Part shown: one piece after another, positions 19,005 through 28,139 of the stretch
Position numbering within the stretch: position 1 is the stretch's first letter
Layout: each line of letters opens with the position of its first letter
Translations under genes and position numbers: made by a program
Assembly: GCA_902524385.1 (NCBI GenBank)
Contig: CABZCZ010000008.1
Coordinates: 1-64,000, forward strand
Length of the DNA: 64,000 bases
Source of the DNA: an uncultured Alphaproteobacteria bacterium
GTDB taxonomy: Bacteria > Pseudomonadota > Alphaproteobacteria > HIMB59 > GCA-002718135
Reading direction: 5' to 3'
The notes under the pieces: generated by a model
What the model was told of the DNA's origin: nothing
What the model saw: only the letters and a program-made list of their open reading frames with translations
Databases searched by the model: none

Positions 19005-19540
19005 AACTTTTTTTTTCTTAAATAAACATAAAGGGCTCCATCCCCTCCATGTTCAAAACCTGCATCTTGATATGTTAAAATATATTTCTTAAGATCGTCT
19101 TCATTTATCCAGTTAATTATTGAGTTTTTAATCTTTCCATAGAAAAGTTTGGGGCTTTCGTCTTGCTCATTTTTAATTTTTTTATGAACACCCTTTCCAG
19201 TAATAATAAGCAAACATCTTTTATTCTTATTATAATTTTTTTTCACCTCACTTAGAAATTTTTCATGTGCTTCGACTAAACTGTGGCCGTGCAGATCAAT
19301 TCTTCTATCTATATTAATTTTTCCCCGCTTAAGTCCCTTGTTAACTTCACCAAATGATAGTTTAAATTCTGAGCTACTAACTTTGTGTTCGGTTATTGTT
19401 TGTTTGCTGGTATTTTTAGTAATAGTTTTTTTATCTAATTTTACATTATTTTTATTAGTTGTTTTCGTTTTGACTATTGAGGCATCTTTTTTAAAAGGCT
19501 TTACACCCTTCATTTTTTTTAAAAAAAAATCTTCTTTCAT
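19001..19540 (-). CDS. Smr-domain protein
   Basis: A 179-residue protein with a Lys/Thr/Asn-rich N-terminal half and a C-terminal Smr domain, a putative nucleic-acid nuclease/binding fold shared with MutS2. Motifs: RRIDLHGHSLVEAHEKFL (D-L-H-G), LLIITGKGVHKK (TGKG) and FEHGGDGALYVYLRK. In alphaproteobacteria an Smr protein commonly follows tim44 and mltA. Here a T4-type lysozyme occupies the mltA place. Start overlaps that gene's stop by one base. Confidence 0.88.
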   Translation of the reverse strand: MKEDFFLKKMKGVKPFKKDASIVKTKTTNKNNVKLDKKTITKNTSKQTITEHKVSSSEFKLSFGEVNKGLKRGKINIDRRIDLHGHSLVEAHEKFLSEVKKNYNKNKRCLLIITGKGVHKKIKNEQDESPKLFYGKIKNSIINWINEDDLKKYILTYQDAGFEHGGDGALYVYLRKKKF

Positions 19541-19968
19541 TATTTTTTTGTATAGTTTTTAATTAATTTCTTTACTCTTTCTGGTGTTTGTGAGTACCAC
19601 AAACTGTCTAACATCTCTAGTGATGCCATGAATTTTTGTTTTTTATTTAGAAAATAAAGCATTTTTTTAAATTTAGAGACACCTCTTGCTCCAAGCTGAA
19701 AAAGCATTTCTATTAATAATTCTTTCTCAGAAATTGTATGATTTTTTTTTATAAATTTTTTTTTGTATTGTTCGTGTGCTTTTTTAAAATCTATCTCAAA
19801 TAATTCTTCAAAATGTTTTTTTTTAAATTTTTTAATGTAATATTTATTATCCTTTTCTGTAATTAGATGACCATAGCCAATAGTATAAAATCCTAATTGG
19901 TCTTGATAAGGCTTATCAGAATAACCTTCGTTTTTTTTAATTCGATCTTTTAGTTCTTTATAGGACAA
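19540..19968 (-). CDS. T4-type lysozyme (glycoside hydrolase family 24)
   Basis: A 142-residue muramidase close to phage T4 lysozyme (164). Glu14, Asp23 and Thr29 align with T4 Glu11, Asp20 and Thr26 at identical spacing (NEGY ... YQDQLGFYTIGYGH), and LIEMLFQLGARGVSKF and SLWYSQTPERVKKLI match the T4 C-terminal helices. No signal peptide or membrane segment is present, so reaching the wall would need a holin-like path or lysis. It starts with TTG three bases after tim44 and overlaps smr by one base, so it sits in a housekeeping operon, in the slot usually held by the lytic transglycosylase mltA. Phage origin followed by domestication is inference. Confidence 0.88.
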   Translation of the reverse strand: MSYKELKDRIKKNEGYSDKPYQDQLGFYTIGYGHLITEKDNKYYIKKFKKKHFEELFEIDFKKAHEQYKKKFIKKNHTISEKELLIEMLFQLGARGVSKFKKMLYFLNKKQKFMASLEMLDSLWYSQTPERVKKLIKNYTKK

Positions 19969-19971
19969 ATA

Positions 19972-20553
19972 TTAAGTTTGAGTTAGTATCCATATAGGAC
20001 TAGAGGAATTTACTTGTTTTTCAAAAGTCCAGGTATCTTTATTTTTGCTAATAGAACCCTCGTCATTATTTAACATCTGTTCACTAATAAAATTAACCGA
20101 TATTGATATTGTGTTATTTTCTACTTTTGCATCAGCAATACCCTCTACAATAAGTGAGTAAAATTGTGATTCTGGATTGTTTGTTTTTTCATCAATCGCT
20201 TTTTCAAAAGCTGAATAAACATCCTTAGACACAAGATTTTTAAGTGTTTTTTTATCTCCATTGTTGAAAGATGAAATTATAATTTCAAAAGCTTTCTTGG
20301 CTCCATCAATAAACTCTCTGTGATTAAAATTATTTACTTTTTTATATACAACCTCAAGCTTTGTCTCATTATCCATTAGTGATGGTATTTCTTTAACCTC
20401 TTCTTTATTATTGGTTTCTTGAGGTTTTGGCTCTGAAATATTTTTTTGAAATCCTGTTCTTTTTCCTAGGACACTTCTTAATCTATAAATAATAAACCCA
20501 GCAATAGCCGCAAAAATTAGAATATCAAAAAATTGTAGATCGCCGTAAATCAT
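19972..20553 (-). CDS. Tim44-domain inner-membrane protein (TimA-like)
   Basis: A 193-residue protein with one N-terminal membrane helix (FFDILIFAAIAGFIIYRLRSVLGKR, residues about 8-32), a short polar linker and a C-terminal Tim44-like domain (FIDGAKKAFEIIISSFNNGDKKTLKNLVSKDVYSAFEKAI). Alphaproteobacterial homologues are the likely ancestors of mitochondrial Tim44; their job is membrane-protein handling or unknown. In Caulobacter-like genomes secB lies between dnaQ and this gene; here the gap to dnaQ is only 30 bases, so secB is absent from this place. Confidence 0.88.
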   Translation of the reverse strand: MIYGDLQFFDILIFAAIAGFIIYRLRSVLGKRTGFQKNISEPKPQETNNKEEVKEIPSLMDNETKLEVVYKKVNNFNHREFIDGAKKAFEIIISSFNNGDKKTLKNLVSKDVYSAFEKAIDEKTNNPESQFYSLIVEGIADAKVENNTISISVNFISEQMLNNDEGSISKNKDTWTFEKQVNSSSPIWILTQT

Positions 20554-20583
20554 ATGATTTTTATATAATAACTTTTTTAAATA

Positions 20584-21258
20584 TTAATAGTTAAATTTTT
20601 TCCAGAGTGGATTTTTTAGTTTTTTTAACATTTCTTTGTGAGCAAGGCAGTCTTCTTTATTAACTTCTATAATTTTGGTTTTTGTTTCGTTTTTATTGCT
20701 AATTTGTGTGTTTTTTTCTTCAATGTTTGAGTTCAGCTCCATAGAAAACTGCTTACCTCCTCTTAATTCTAAATAAACTGCGGCTAAAAGCTGGGAGTCA
20801 AGTAGGGCTCCGTGAAATGATCTATCTGATAAATCAATGTTAAACCTTCTACACAAATAGTCGAGATTGGCTATTCTTGTATTTAGAACTTCTCTTGCAA
20901 GAGAAACGGTATCAACTACTGGGTTGTCTAAATGAGGTAATCTTAAGATTGATAGCTCATTATTTATAAAACCTAAATCAAATGATGCATTGTGAATTAT
21001 TAATGTGTCATTTTTCAAAAAATTCAAAAGCTCCTTATGGTTTTTTTCAAATGGTTTTTGTTGATTAAGAAAATCATCCGAAAGACCTACAATGTTTTTT
21101 GCTTCTTCGCTTATGCTTCTATTTGGTTTACAATAAAATTGGAGTGTGTTTCCTGTAGGAACGTAGTTTTTGAGTTCCACACAACCAACCTCAATTATTC
21201 TGTCACCAGTCTTATAATCAAGGCCTGTGGTTTCTGTATCAATTACTACTTCTCTCAT
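20584..21258 (-). CDS. dnaQ: DNA polymerase III epsilon subunit (proofreading exonuclease)
   Basis: 3'-5' exonuclease of the replicase. Of the 224 residues, REVVIDTETTGLDYKTGDRIIEVGCVEL gives Exo I (Asp-x-Glu), TLIIHNASFDLGFINNEL gives Exo II, and HGALLDSQLLAAVYLEL gives Exo III with His and Asp. The C-terminal 50 residues are Lys/Glu/Asn-rich, presumably the part that contacts the alpha subunit. It lies next to coaE in the usual origin-side order. Confidence 0.95.
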   Translation of the reverse strand: MREVVIDTETTGLDYKTGDRIIEVGCVELKNYVPTGNTLQFYCKPNRSISEEAKNIVGLSDDFLNQQKPFEKNHKELLNFLKNDTLIIHNASFDLGFINNELSILRLPHLDNPVVDTVSLAREVLNTRIANLDYLCRRFNIDLSDRSFHGALLDSQLLAAVYLELRGGKQFSMELNSNIEEKNTQISNKNETKTKIIEVNKEDCLAHKEMLKKLKNPLWKKFNY

Positions 21259-21266
21259 TTTTATAA

Positions 21267-21857
21267 CTAAAGTTTGCTTATTAGTTTATTAATCTTAATT
21301 TTATAATCCTTTAATGTCGAGTTGTTATAAATAACATAATCGGATTTCTTTTTTCTTATTACGTCTGATGTTTGAGATCGAGTTACATTTTTAAACTGGT
21401 TTTCGGTCATTTTTCTTGTTTTTTTTAATCTTGTTAATCTTACTTGTTTTGAGGCTATTACCGATATTACTTTGTGGAACTGTTTCTCTAAATTGTTTTC
21501 AAATAATAATGGTATATCAATAAATACTAATCTAGTTTTTTTCTCTTTTTCTTGTTTTATAAAATCAGACCTTTTTTTTCTAACTATCTTAAATATGTAT
21601 AACTCGAGCCTTTTTCTTATGTGTTTATTTTCAAAAATAATTTTTGATATAATTTTTTTATCTATATTTTTCTTTGAAATGGACTTTGACAAACCTATAG
21701 TACTTAAATAAGTAATAAATTTTTTATCAGGGTTTTTATATATTTTAGCTACCTGCTCATCTGAGCTATGAATTTTAAAACCTTTTTGTTTTAATTCATT
21801 ACAAAGGGTAGATTTACCTGATCCTATACCACCTGTAATTGCTATGGTTTGCGTCAT
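21267..21857 (-). CDS. coaE: Dephospho-CoA kinase
   Basis: Last step of coenzyme A synthesis. The 196-residue P-loop kinase shows IAITGGIGSGKSTLCNELKQKGF at the N-terminus, SSDEQVAKIYK (family D-x-D/E variant), RLVFIDIPLLFENNLEKQFHKVI and a lid region rich in Arg/Lys. Its start overlaps the aroE stop by one base (TAATG). Confidence 0.94.
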   Translation of the reverse strand: MTQTIAITGGIGSGKSTLCNELKQKGFKIHSSDEQVAKIYKNPDKKFITYLSTIGLSKSISKKNIDKKIISKIIFENKHIRKRLELYIFKIVRKKRSDFIKQEKEKKTRLVFIDIPLLFENNLEKQFHKVISVIASKQVRLTRLKKTRKMTENQFKNVTRSQTSDVIRKKKSDYVIYNNSTLKDYKIKINKLISKL

Positions 21858-22639
21858 TAAATTTTTTTGTAAATTAAGTTAAGCATTTTTTGGTCTACAG
21901 ATGGGTTTTTACCAAACCACAACTTAAAACATGGCTTGGCTTGTTCTATCAACATTGATATCCCATGAATTTTCTTATTCTTTGGAAAATGTTTAAGAAA
22001 TGTTGTGTTTTTTGGATTATAAACAATATCGCTTACGATTGTAGATTTGCTAATAAATTTTAAGTGTTTTTTTAAAATGGGGTTTATTGGCGTGGTATTT
22101 ATTATTAAAAAAACCCCATCAAGGTATTTTTCAAGATCGCTAAATGTTTTTGTATATTCAGCCTTATTTGAATACTTAATTTTTCTCTTAGATCTGTTAA
22201 AAATTAAAATTTCCTTAAAACCTCTCTTCTTTAAAACATAATGAATAGCGTGTGATGCGCCTCCATAACCTAGAATAACAACTTTTCTATTTTTGGTTTT
22301 TTTTATATTTGGTAGTGTTTTGTAATATCCTGTCCAATCAGTGTTGGTTCCAATTTTAGTTTTTTTATTTGTTACACAATTCACAGCACCAATTTTTTTT
22401 GCATGAACATCTATTTTATTAAGATGTTTGATAATTTTGTTTTTAAATGGAATGGTTACATTCAGTCCGATTGTATCTTTTTTTTTCAAAACCTCTTTTA
22501 TTTTTCTATGAAAGTTTTTTTCTGTAAGCTCTAAATATCCGTATCTTGCATTAATATTATATTTTTTAAACCAATAGTTAAATATTGTTGGTGAAAGACT
22601 TTTGGACGCCTTATCCCCAACTACGTAAAATTTTTTCAT
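21857..22639 (-). CDS. aroE: Shikimate dehydrogenase
   Basis: NADPH-dependent reduction of 3-dehydroshikimate in aromatic amino acid synthesis. The 260 residues include KSLSPTIFNYWFKKYNI (substrate site SxSP), GLNVTIPFKNKI with the catalytic Lys, GAVNCVTNKKTKIGTNTDWTGY with the NTD motif, VVILGYGGASHAIHYVL as the nucleotide loop, and SMLIEQAKPCFKLWFG. Overlaps maf by ATGA. Confidence 0.94.
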   Translation of the reverse strand: MKKFYVVGDKASKSLSPTIFNYWFKKYNINARYGYLELTEKNFHRKIKEVLKKKDTIGLNVTIPFKNKIIKHLNKIDVHAKKIGAVNCVTNKKTKIGTNTDWTGYYKTLPNIKKTKNRKVVILGYGGASHAIHYVLKKRGFKEILIFNRSKRKIKYSNKAEYTKTFSDLEKYLDGVFLIINTTPINPILKKHLKFISKSTIVSDIVYNPKNTTFLKHFPKNKKIHGISMLIEQAKPCFKLWFGKNPSVDQKMLNLIYKKI

Positions 22640-23226
22640 TTTTTTGAATATAAATAATCTAGCAGGTTAAATAAAGGTAATCCCATAACATTAAAATAAT
22701 CTCCTTTTATGTTCTCAATAATATTTGGCCCTAAACTTTCTATTTGATAACAGCCTACAGAACTTAGTATTTGTTTACCTGTTTTTTTTAGATATATGTT
22801 TATTTCACTTTTTTTAAGCTTTCTTATTTTAACATGAGTTTTTTCGTAATTTTCCCAAATCTTATAGCCATTTAAACAAATAGTTAAACCTGATACTATT
22901 AAGTGTTCCTTTCCTGATAGAGACTTTATTTTTTTTTTGGCCTTCTCGATAGAATTTACTTTATCTAAAATTTTGCCATTGTGATAAATGACAGTATCAC
23001 AGCCTAAAACAATCTTATTGGAATATAGTTTTTGTCTGCTTACACTTCTTGCTTTTTCATAAGAAAGTTTTTTTGCAAAAATTTCAGGTCTTGTCTTTCT
23101 ATTGATATTTTTTTTAATTTCTTCTTCGTTGCAGTTTGGTTTTTTTTGTATGAAATTTAATCCTGCATTTTTTAATATTTTGTATCTAGATTTACTTGAA
23201 CTAGCTAATATAAATTTTTGGTGCAT
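22636..23226 (-). CDS. maf: Maf-like nucleoside triphosphate pyrophosphatase
   Basis: Hydrolyses dTTP, UTP or modified nucleotides; a house-cleaning enzyme. KFILASSSKSRYKILKNAGL at the start is the Maf signature, followed by LSYEKARSVSRQ, VLGCDTVIYHNGKILDKV with the catalytic acidic residue, LSGKEHLIVSGLTI and GCYQIESLGPNIIENIKGDYFNVMGLPL. I set the start at ATG 23226 (MHQKFILASSS); the frame is open to 23259 but the extra 11 residues are unsupported. First gene of a minus-strand group facing the candidate origin. Confidence 0.92.
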   Translation of the reverse strand: MHQKFILASSSKSRYKILKNAGLNFIQKKPNCNEEEIKKNINRKTRPEIFAKKLSYEKARSVSRQKLYSNKIVLGCDTVIYHNGKILDKVNSIEKAKKKIKSLSGKEHLIVSGLTICLNGYKIWENYEKTHVKIRKLKKSEINIYLKKTGKQILSSVGCYQIESLGPNIIENIKGDYFNVMGLPLFNLLDYLYSKK

Positions 23227-23647
23227 AAGTGTGTTAATAAAAATTATAGTTATAAACACTATTAAATGTAATTGAAATTTAAGAAATAGTTCTTTTGTTT
23301 TAAAAATGTGTTGTCAACAACTTAATAACTTGTCTGAATATTATAGGCTGGGTATTAATAAATTTATTATACAAAATTAGTAACAAGTTATTAGAAATTT
23401 ATTGCATTGCAAATTATTTAAAAATAATATTTTTTTTCAATATTCTTTAGATTAACATATTTGTTAGGGTTGTTATTCATATGTTGGTAAGTAAAGAATG
23501 ATATAATAATAAACCATTAATTAAGCTTTTTAACATTACAACTAACACTACAATTAAATATATAAATTATATATTTATTATTATTTTGACATTAACAATA
23601 ATTTTGATTATTAAAATATTTCATTTCTAAACTACCTCAACAGCATT
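23227..23647. other. Candidate chromosomal replication origin (oriC)
   Basis: A 421-base non-coding gap, the longest outside the island, of nearly pure A+T between divergent maf and rho. In Caulobacter-type chromosomes the maf-aroE-coaE-dnaQ side and the rho-mnmE-mnmG-parAB side flank the origin. Four 9-mers are one base off the DnaA box TTATNCACA: TTATTAACA (minus, 23232-23240), TTATAAACA (23250-23258), TTATACAAA (23367-23375) and TTATTCATA (23473-23481). An 11-bp inverted repeat (23323-23333 and 23383-23393) and a long A/T-only stretch (about 23552-23590) suit a structured, easily melted region. No perfect DnaA box is seen. Confidence 0.55.
23323..23393. repeat. 11-bp inverted repeat in the candidate origin
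   Basis: TAATAACTTGT at 23323-23333 and its exact complement ACAAGTTATTA at 23383-23393 are separated by 49 bases. The 11-base dyad TGTTGTCAACA lies just left of the first arm. These may be protein-binding sites at the origin. Confidence 0.5.
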
Positions 23648-24904
23648 ATGAATTTACAAGAATTAAAAGGAAAAGAACCCCAAGAGCTTTTAAAGCAGGC
23701 AGACAAGCTTGGTATAGAAAATCCTTCGTCTCTTAGGAAGCAAGATTTGATGTTTGCAATTTTAAAAACAATTGCTGAGGAAGGTGAAATAATTACTGGT
23801 TTAGGGGTGATTGAAATTATGCAAGATGGTTTTGGTTTTTTAAGATCTTCAGAGTCAAATTATCTTCCAGGGCCAGATGATATCTATATTTCTCCATCAC
23901 AAATTAAAAAATTTAGCTTAAGAACAGGTGATAGCGTTGAAGGTGAAATCAGATCTCCAAAGCAAGGGGAAAGATATTTTGCTATAACTAAAATTAACAA
24001 AATAAACGGTCAAGAAACTGAGTTAGTTAAAAATAGGGTTAACTTTGAAGACTTAACACCTTTGTATCCTGAAGCAAGGTTTAAACTTGAACAAGAAAAA
24101 CCTATGCCGGATAACACAGAAAGAATAATTGACATTATTGCTCCTCTTGGAAAAGGACAAAGACAACTAATTGTTGCACAACCTTTTACTGGTAAAACAA
24201 TAATTATGCAAAAAATTGCTAATGCTATAACTGCTAATAGTCCAGACGCTAAACTAATTGTTTTGTTAATTGATGAAAGACCAGAAGAAGTTACAGATAT
24301 GCAGAGATCTGTTAAAGGTGAAGTAATTAGTTCAACCTTTGACGAACCTGCTTCACGCCACGTTCAGGTTGCTGAAATGGTAATTGAAAAAGCTAAAAGA
24401 CTGGTTGAATATAAACATGATGTTGTAATTCTTCTTGATTCAATCACCAGGCTTGGAAGAGCCTACAATACTGTTGTTCCATCTAGTGGAAAGGTATTAA
24501 CAGGTGGTGTTGATGCCAATGCTTTACAAAGGCCGAAAAGATTTTTCGGAGCTGCAAGGAACGTAGAAAAAGGTGGATCTCTTACAATTATTGCTACTGC
24601 TTTAATAGATACAGGAAGCAGAATGGATGAAGTTATATTTGAAGAATTTAAGGGTACTGGTAACAGTGAAATGGTCCTAGATAGAAAACTTAGTCAAAAA
24701 AGAACTTATCCAGCTTTTGATATTGGTAAGTCAGGAACAAGAAAAGAAGAATTATTACTTGATAAAGGTGAGCTTGGAAAAATCTTTATTTTAAGAAAAA
24801 TACTAGCCCCAATGGGCAGTACAGAAGCCATGGAGTTCTTGTTAGATAAAATGAAAAATACAAAAACTAACAATGATTTCTTCCAAAGTATGGGAACTAA
24901 ATAA
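23648..24904 (+). CDS. rho: Transcription termination factor Rho
   Basis: RNA-dependent hexameric helicase that ends transcription. The 418 residues start [21 protein letters not shown], then the cold-shock-like RNA-binding fold with [27 protein letters not shown], Walker [16 protein letters not shown] (about 178-192), [16 protein letters not shown] and the ring-closing [11 protein letters not shown]. First gene of the plus-strand rho-mnmE-mnmG-rsmG-parA-parB series. Confidence 0.98.
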   Translation: MNLQELKGKEPQELLKQADKLGIENPSSLRKQDLMFAILKTIAEEGEIITGLGVIEIMQDGFGFLRSSESNYLPGPDDIYISPSQIKKFSLRTGDSVEGEIRSPKQGERYFAITKINKINGQETELVKNRVNFEDLTPLYPEARFKLEQEKPMPDNTERIIDIIAPLGKGQRQLIVAQPFTGKTIIMQKIANAITANSPDAKLIVLLIDERPEEVTDMQRSVKGEVISSTFDEPASRHVQVAEMVIEKAKRLVEYKHDVVILLDSITRLGRAYNTVVPSSGKVLTGGVDANALQRPKRFFGAARNVEKGGSLTIIATALIDTGSRMDEVIFEEFKGTGNSEMVLDRKLSQKRTYPAFDIGKSGTRKEELLLDKGELGKIFILRKILAPMGSTEAMEFLLDKMKNTKTNNDFFQSMGTK

Positions 24905-24967
24905 ATATAAATTTTTTTATAATCTTTCTTATTTACTTAATATCATCTTGGGTTTAATTCCCAAAAA

Positions 24968-26254
24968 ATGAAACCTTCCAAAGAGACAATTTTTGCTCTT
25001 GCTACACAAAGAGGTAAATCAGGTATAGCCGTCTTTAGAATTTCAGGAAAAGACTCTCACAAGTTAATAAAATCAATATCTTCTAAAAAAAAATTTAAAA
25101 CAAACTTTGCTACATTAAATAATTTATTAGATGGAAAAATCGTTGTAGATCAAACACTAACAACTTTTTTTAAATCACCAAAAAGCTACACAGGGGAAGA
25201 TATGGTAGAAATATCTTGTCATGGAAGCATTTCTGTAATTAACAAAATAACCAAAACCCTATTAAAAAAACAAATCAGGCTTGCTCAGCCTGGAGAGTTT
25301 ACAAAAAGAGCTCTAATGAATGATAAGCTTAGTGTTTTAGAAGCTGAAACAATTAATGATTTAGTTAATGCAGAAACAGAAAATCAAAGAAAGATTGCCA
25401 TTGGTAATTTAAGTGGAAATTTAGATAAATTTGTTAATGAAATATCAAATAAACAAAAAAAACTTCTAGCGGATATAGAAGCGATTATTGATTTTGCTGA
25501 CGAAGACCTTCCTAAAGAAATATACAAAGGCATAATAGAACAAAATAAGAACATATACAAACAAATTGAAAAAATTATTAAAAGATCGAATTTATCTATG
25601 CAAATACACAATGGTTTTACAATAACTATTATTGGAAAACCTAATACAGGAAAGTCTTCCTTTATAAATTATATTAATAATAAGGAGGTTTCTATTGTCA
25701 CCAATATACCAGGAACAACTACAGATTTAGTTAGCTCAACATTAGATATTCAGGGAGATAAATACACTTTTATTGACACGGCTGGAATTAGAAAATATAA
25801 AAATTTAATTGAAAAAATAGGTATAGAAAGAACGTTAGAAAGTGCCGAAAAGTCTGATTTAAATATAGTTTTTCTCAATAATAATGAGAAGAAAAACTAC
25901 AGTAAAATTAAATCAAAAATATTTGTTAAATCAAAATACGATACTAATAAAAGAAAAATTCATGGGGTACTAAGTATTTCATCAATATCAGGTTATGGAA
26001 TTGAAAATCTTATTAAGACCATATCTTCAAAATTAAAGAAGAAACCAATTTCTGGACCAGTCTTTTCACGTGAAAGACATATAGAAGCCCTAAAAAAATC
26101 CCTTGTATTACTTAAAAATCTAGATTTAAAAAAAATAGATATTGCTTCAGAAAATGTTAGAAGATCAATTATGTATATTGATGGAATTAATCAAAGATTT
26201 GATATTGAGAAAATTTTAGATATAATATTTAGTGATTTTTGTATTGGTAAGTAA
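24968..26254 (+). CDS. mnmE: tRNA modification GTPase MnmE
   Basis: With MnmG makes 5-carboxymethylaminomethyluridine at tRNA position 34. The 428 residues have KETIFALATQRGKSGIAVFRISG, the folate-binding AQPGEFTKRALMNDKLSVLEAE, the G domain from about 215 (IIGKPNTGKSSFINYI, TNIPGTTTDLV, DTAGIRK) and the C-terminal Cys motif FCIGK. A weak hairpin (24948-24964) lies just before the ATG. A parS palindrome is inside the 3' part at 26064-26075. Confidence 0.96.
   Translation: MKPSKETIFALATQRGKSGIAVFRISGKDSHKLIKSISSKKKFKTNFATLNNLLDGKIVVDQTLTTFFKSPKSYTGEDMVEISCHGSISVINKITKTLLKKQIRLAQPGEFTKRALMNDKLSVLEAETINDLVNAETENQRKIAIGNLSGNLDKFVNEISNKQKKLLADIEAIIDFADEDLPKEIYKGIIEQNKNIYKQIEKIIKRSNLSMQIHNGFTITIIGKPNTGKSSFINYINNKEVSIVTNIPGTTTDLVSSTLDIQGDKYTFIDTAGIRKYKNLIEKIGIERTLESAEKSDLNIVFLNNNEKKNYSKIKSKIFVKSKYDTNKRKIHGVLSISSISGYGIENLIKTISSKLKKKPISGPVFSRERHIEALKKSLVLLKNLDLKKIDIASENVRRSIMYIDGINQRFDIEKILDIIFSDFCIGK
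26064..26075. promoter_or_regulatory. parS centromere site 1
   Basis: TTTCACGTGAAA, the 12-base palindromic core of the ParB-binding parS consensus, is perfect here, inside the mnmE coding sequence. Outer bases (CT ... GA) depart from the 16-mer. A second copy is 191 bases downstream and parAB follow within 3 kb. Confidence 0.75.
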
Positions 26255-26266
26255 TTTCACGTGAAA
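26255..26266. promoter_or_regulatory. parS centromere site 2
   Basis: The same perfect core TTTCACGTGAAA lies directly after the mnmE stop. Its GTG is also a possible mnmG start (26261), which is one reason to favour the ATG at 26273 as the real start. ParB bound here could affect mnmG expression. Confidence 0.78.
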
Positions 26267-26272
26267 AGAAAC

Positions 26273-28138
26273 ATGGACAATAAATTTGATGTAATTGTGA
26301 TCGGTGGAGGGCATGCAGGCGTAGAAGCAGCATGTGCATCTGCAAGAACGGGATCAAAAACAGCCTTAATTACTCATAAAATTGAAAAAATAGGGGAAAT
26401 GTCTTGTAATCCTGCAATTGGAGGTCTTGGAAAAGGCCATCTTGTAAAGGAAATAGATGCTTTAGATGGAATAATGGGCAAAGCTACAGACAAATCCTGT
26501 ATACAATTCAGAATGTTAAACTCCAGCAGGGGTGCTGCTGTAAGGGGGCCAAGGGCTCAAACAGACCGAATTTTATATAAAAAGGCCATAAATGAAATCA
26601 TATCTGCACAAAAAAACCTTCAAATTATCGAAGGATCTGTAGAAGACTTAATTGTTTCAAAAAATCAAGTAATGGGGGTTGTATTAGGTGATAACAAAAA
26701 AATATCTTCCAAATCTGTTGTTTTAACTACAGGTACATTCTTACAAGGCTTAATAAGGGTAGGCTCTGAGAAGCTAGAAGCGGGAAGGGTTGGAGATAAG
26801 CCCTCAATAAAGCTTGCAAAAAGACTTAAAGAACTAAAGTTTTCAATAGGCAGATTGAAGACAGGAACACCACCAAGATTACTTAAAAAAACTATAAAAT
26901 TCAATGGCTTAGATGAACAACACCCTGATAAAAAGCTTATTCCATTTTCTTTTATCAACAAAGATATCCACATTCCTCAAATATCTTGTTTTATTACCCA
27001 TACTAATAAACAAACCCACAAAATAATTGCTCAGAACCTCAATTTATCACCAATGTATTCAGGGGAAATACAATCAATGGGAGCTAGGTATTGCCCCTCT
27101 ATTGAAGATAAGATTCATAAATTTAAAAGTAAATCATCACATCAGATTTTCTTGGAGCCAGAGGGATTAGAAAGTGAATTAATATATCCAAACGGAATAT
27201 CTTCTTCTCTTCCAACTGAAATCCAAGAACAGTTTGTTAAGACTATAAAAGGTTTAGAGAACGTTACAATTACACAACCAGCTTATGCAATTGAATATGA
27301 TTTTGTTGATCCACAAGAATTAACACACTCACTTGAAACAAAAAAAATAAAAAATTTATTTTTTGCAGGACAGATAAATGGAACAACTGGATACGAAGAA
27401 GCGGCTGCGCAAGGTATAATTGCTGGTATAAACGCCTCTCTTAAAACAATATCCTATAAAGAATTTATAATTCCTAGATCCTCAGGATATATAGGTGTTT
27501 TGATAGATGATTTGGTTACAAAAGGAACTAAAGAGCCATACAGAATGTTTACTTCTAGGTCTGAATACAGACTTCTACTTCGGGCCGATAATGCTGATTT
27601 AAGATTAACACCCCTTGGAATTAATGTGGGTTGCGTTGATATAAGCAGACAAAGAGAGTTTGAAAAAAAATCAAGAAGGATAATTGAGGGCTTTAAATTT
27701 GTTAAAAATCACAAATTCTCCCCAGACGCCCTTCTTAAAAAAGGAATAAAAATAAATAAAGACGGGAAGAAAAGAAATATTTTAGACCTCTTATCTTTTT
27801 CTAACGTTACAACCCTTAAGCTGAAAAAAATCATTCCTGAATTAAATGATTTAGAAGAAGATGTAATAGAACAAATAGAAATTGAAGCTAAATATGCAGG
27901 TTATCTTGATAGACAAAGGATGGATATAGAAGATTTTGAAAAAGAAGAAAATTTGGCAATTCCTAAATCAACTAATTATAAATTAGTTGGAAGTCTGTCT
28001 AATGAGATAGTTGAAAAATTATCAAAAATTAAACCACCTACCCTTGGAGCAGCTTCTAGAATATCAGGTATAACACCAGCTGCTACTATAGCTTTACTTA
28101 GATATATTAAAAAAAATAAAAATAAAAAAGCTGCATAA
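26273..28138 (+). CDS. mnmG: tRNA uridine 5-carboxymethylaminomethyl modification enzyme MnmG (GidA)
   Basis: FAD-dependent partner of MnmE. It opens [15 protein letters not shown] (FAD loop), has [65 protein letters not shown], and [23 protein letters not shown], all strongly conserved, with a C-terminal helical region ending [18 protein letters not shown]. The ATG at 26273 leaves the usual short lead before the FAD motif; a GTG four codons earlier is embedded in parS. Confidence 0.97.
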   Translation: MDNKFDVIVIGGGHAGVEAACASARTGSKTALITHKIEKIGEMSCNPAIGGLGKGHLVKEIDALDGIMGKATDKSCIQFRMLNSSRGAAVRGPRAQTDRILYKKAINEIISAQKNLQIIEGSVEDLIVSKNQVMGVVLGDNKKISSKSVVLTTGTFLQGLIRVGSEKLEAGRVGDKPSIKLAKRLKELKFSIGRLKTGTPPRLLKKTIKFNGLDEQHPDKKLIPFSFINKDIHIPQISCFITHTNKQTHKIIAQNLNLSPMYSGEIQSMGARYCPSIEDKIHKFKSKSSHQIFLEPEGLESELIYPNGISSSLPTEIQEQFVKTIKGLENVTITQPAYAIEYDFVDPQELTHSLETKKIKNLFFAGQINGTTGYEEAAAQGIIAGINASLKTISYKEFIIPRSSGYIGVLIDDLVTKGTKEPYRMFTSRSEYRLLLRADNADLRLTPLGINVGCVDISRQREFEKKSRRIIEGFKFVKNHKFSPDALLKKGIKINKDGKKRNILDLLSFSNVTTLKLKKIIPELNDLEEDVIEQIEIEAKYAGYLDRQRMDIEDFEKEENLAIPKSTNYKLVGSLSNEIVEKLSKIKPPTLGAASRISGITPAATIALLRYIKKNKNKKAA

Positions 28139-28139
28139 T

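Noticed and set aside
19540-19968. A resident prophage around the lysozyme
   Set aside because: All neighbours are housekeeping genes in conserved order; no integrase, capsid, tail or holin gene is near.
24948-24964. TTGGG-N7-CCCAA hairpin as rho terminator or mnmE attenuator
   Set aside because: Only five base pairs, with no T run in the right place; too weak in AT-rich DNA to claim.
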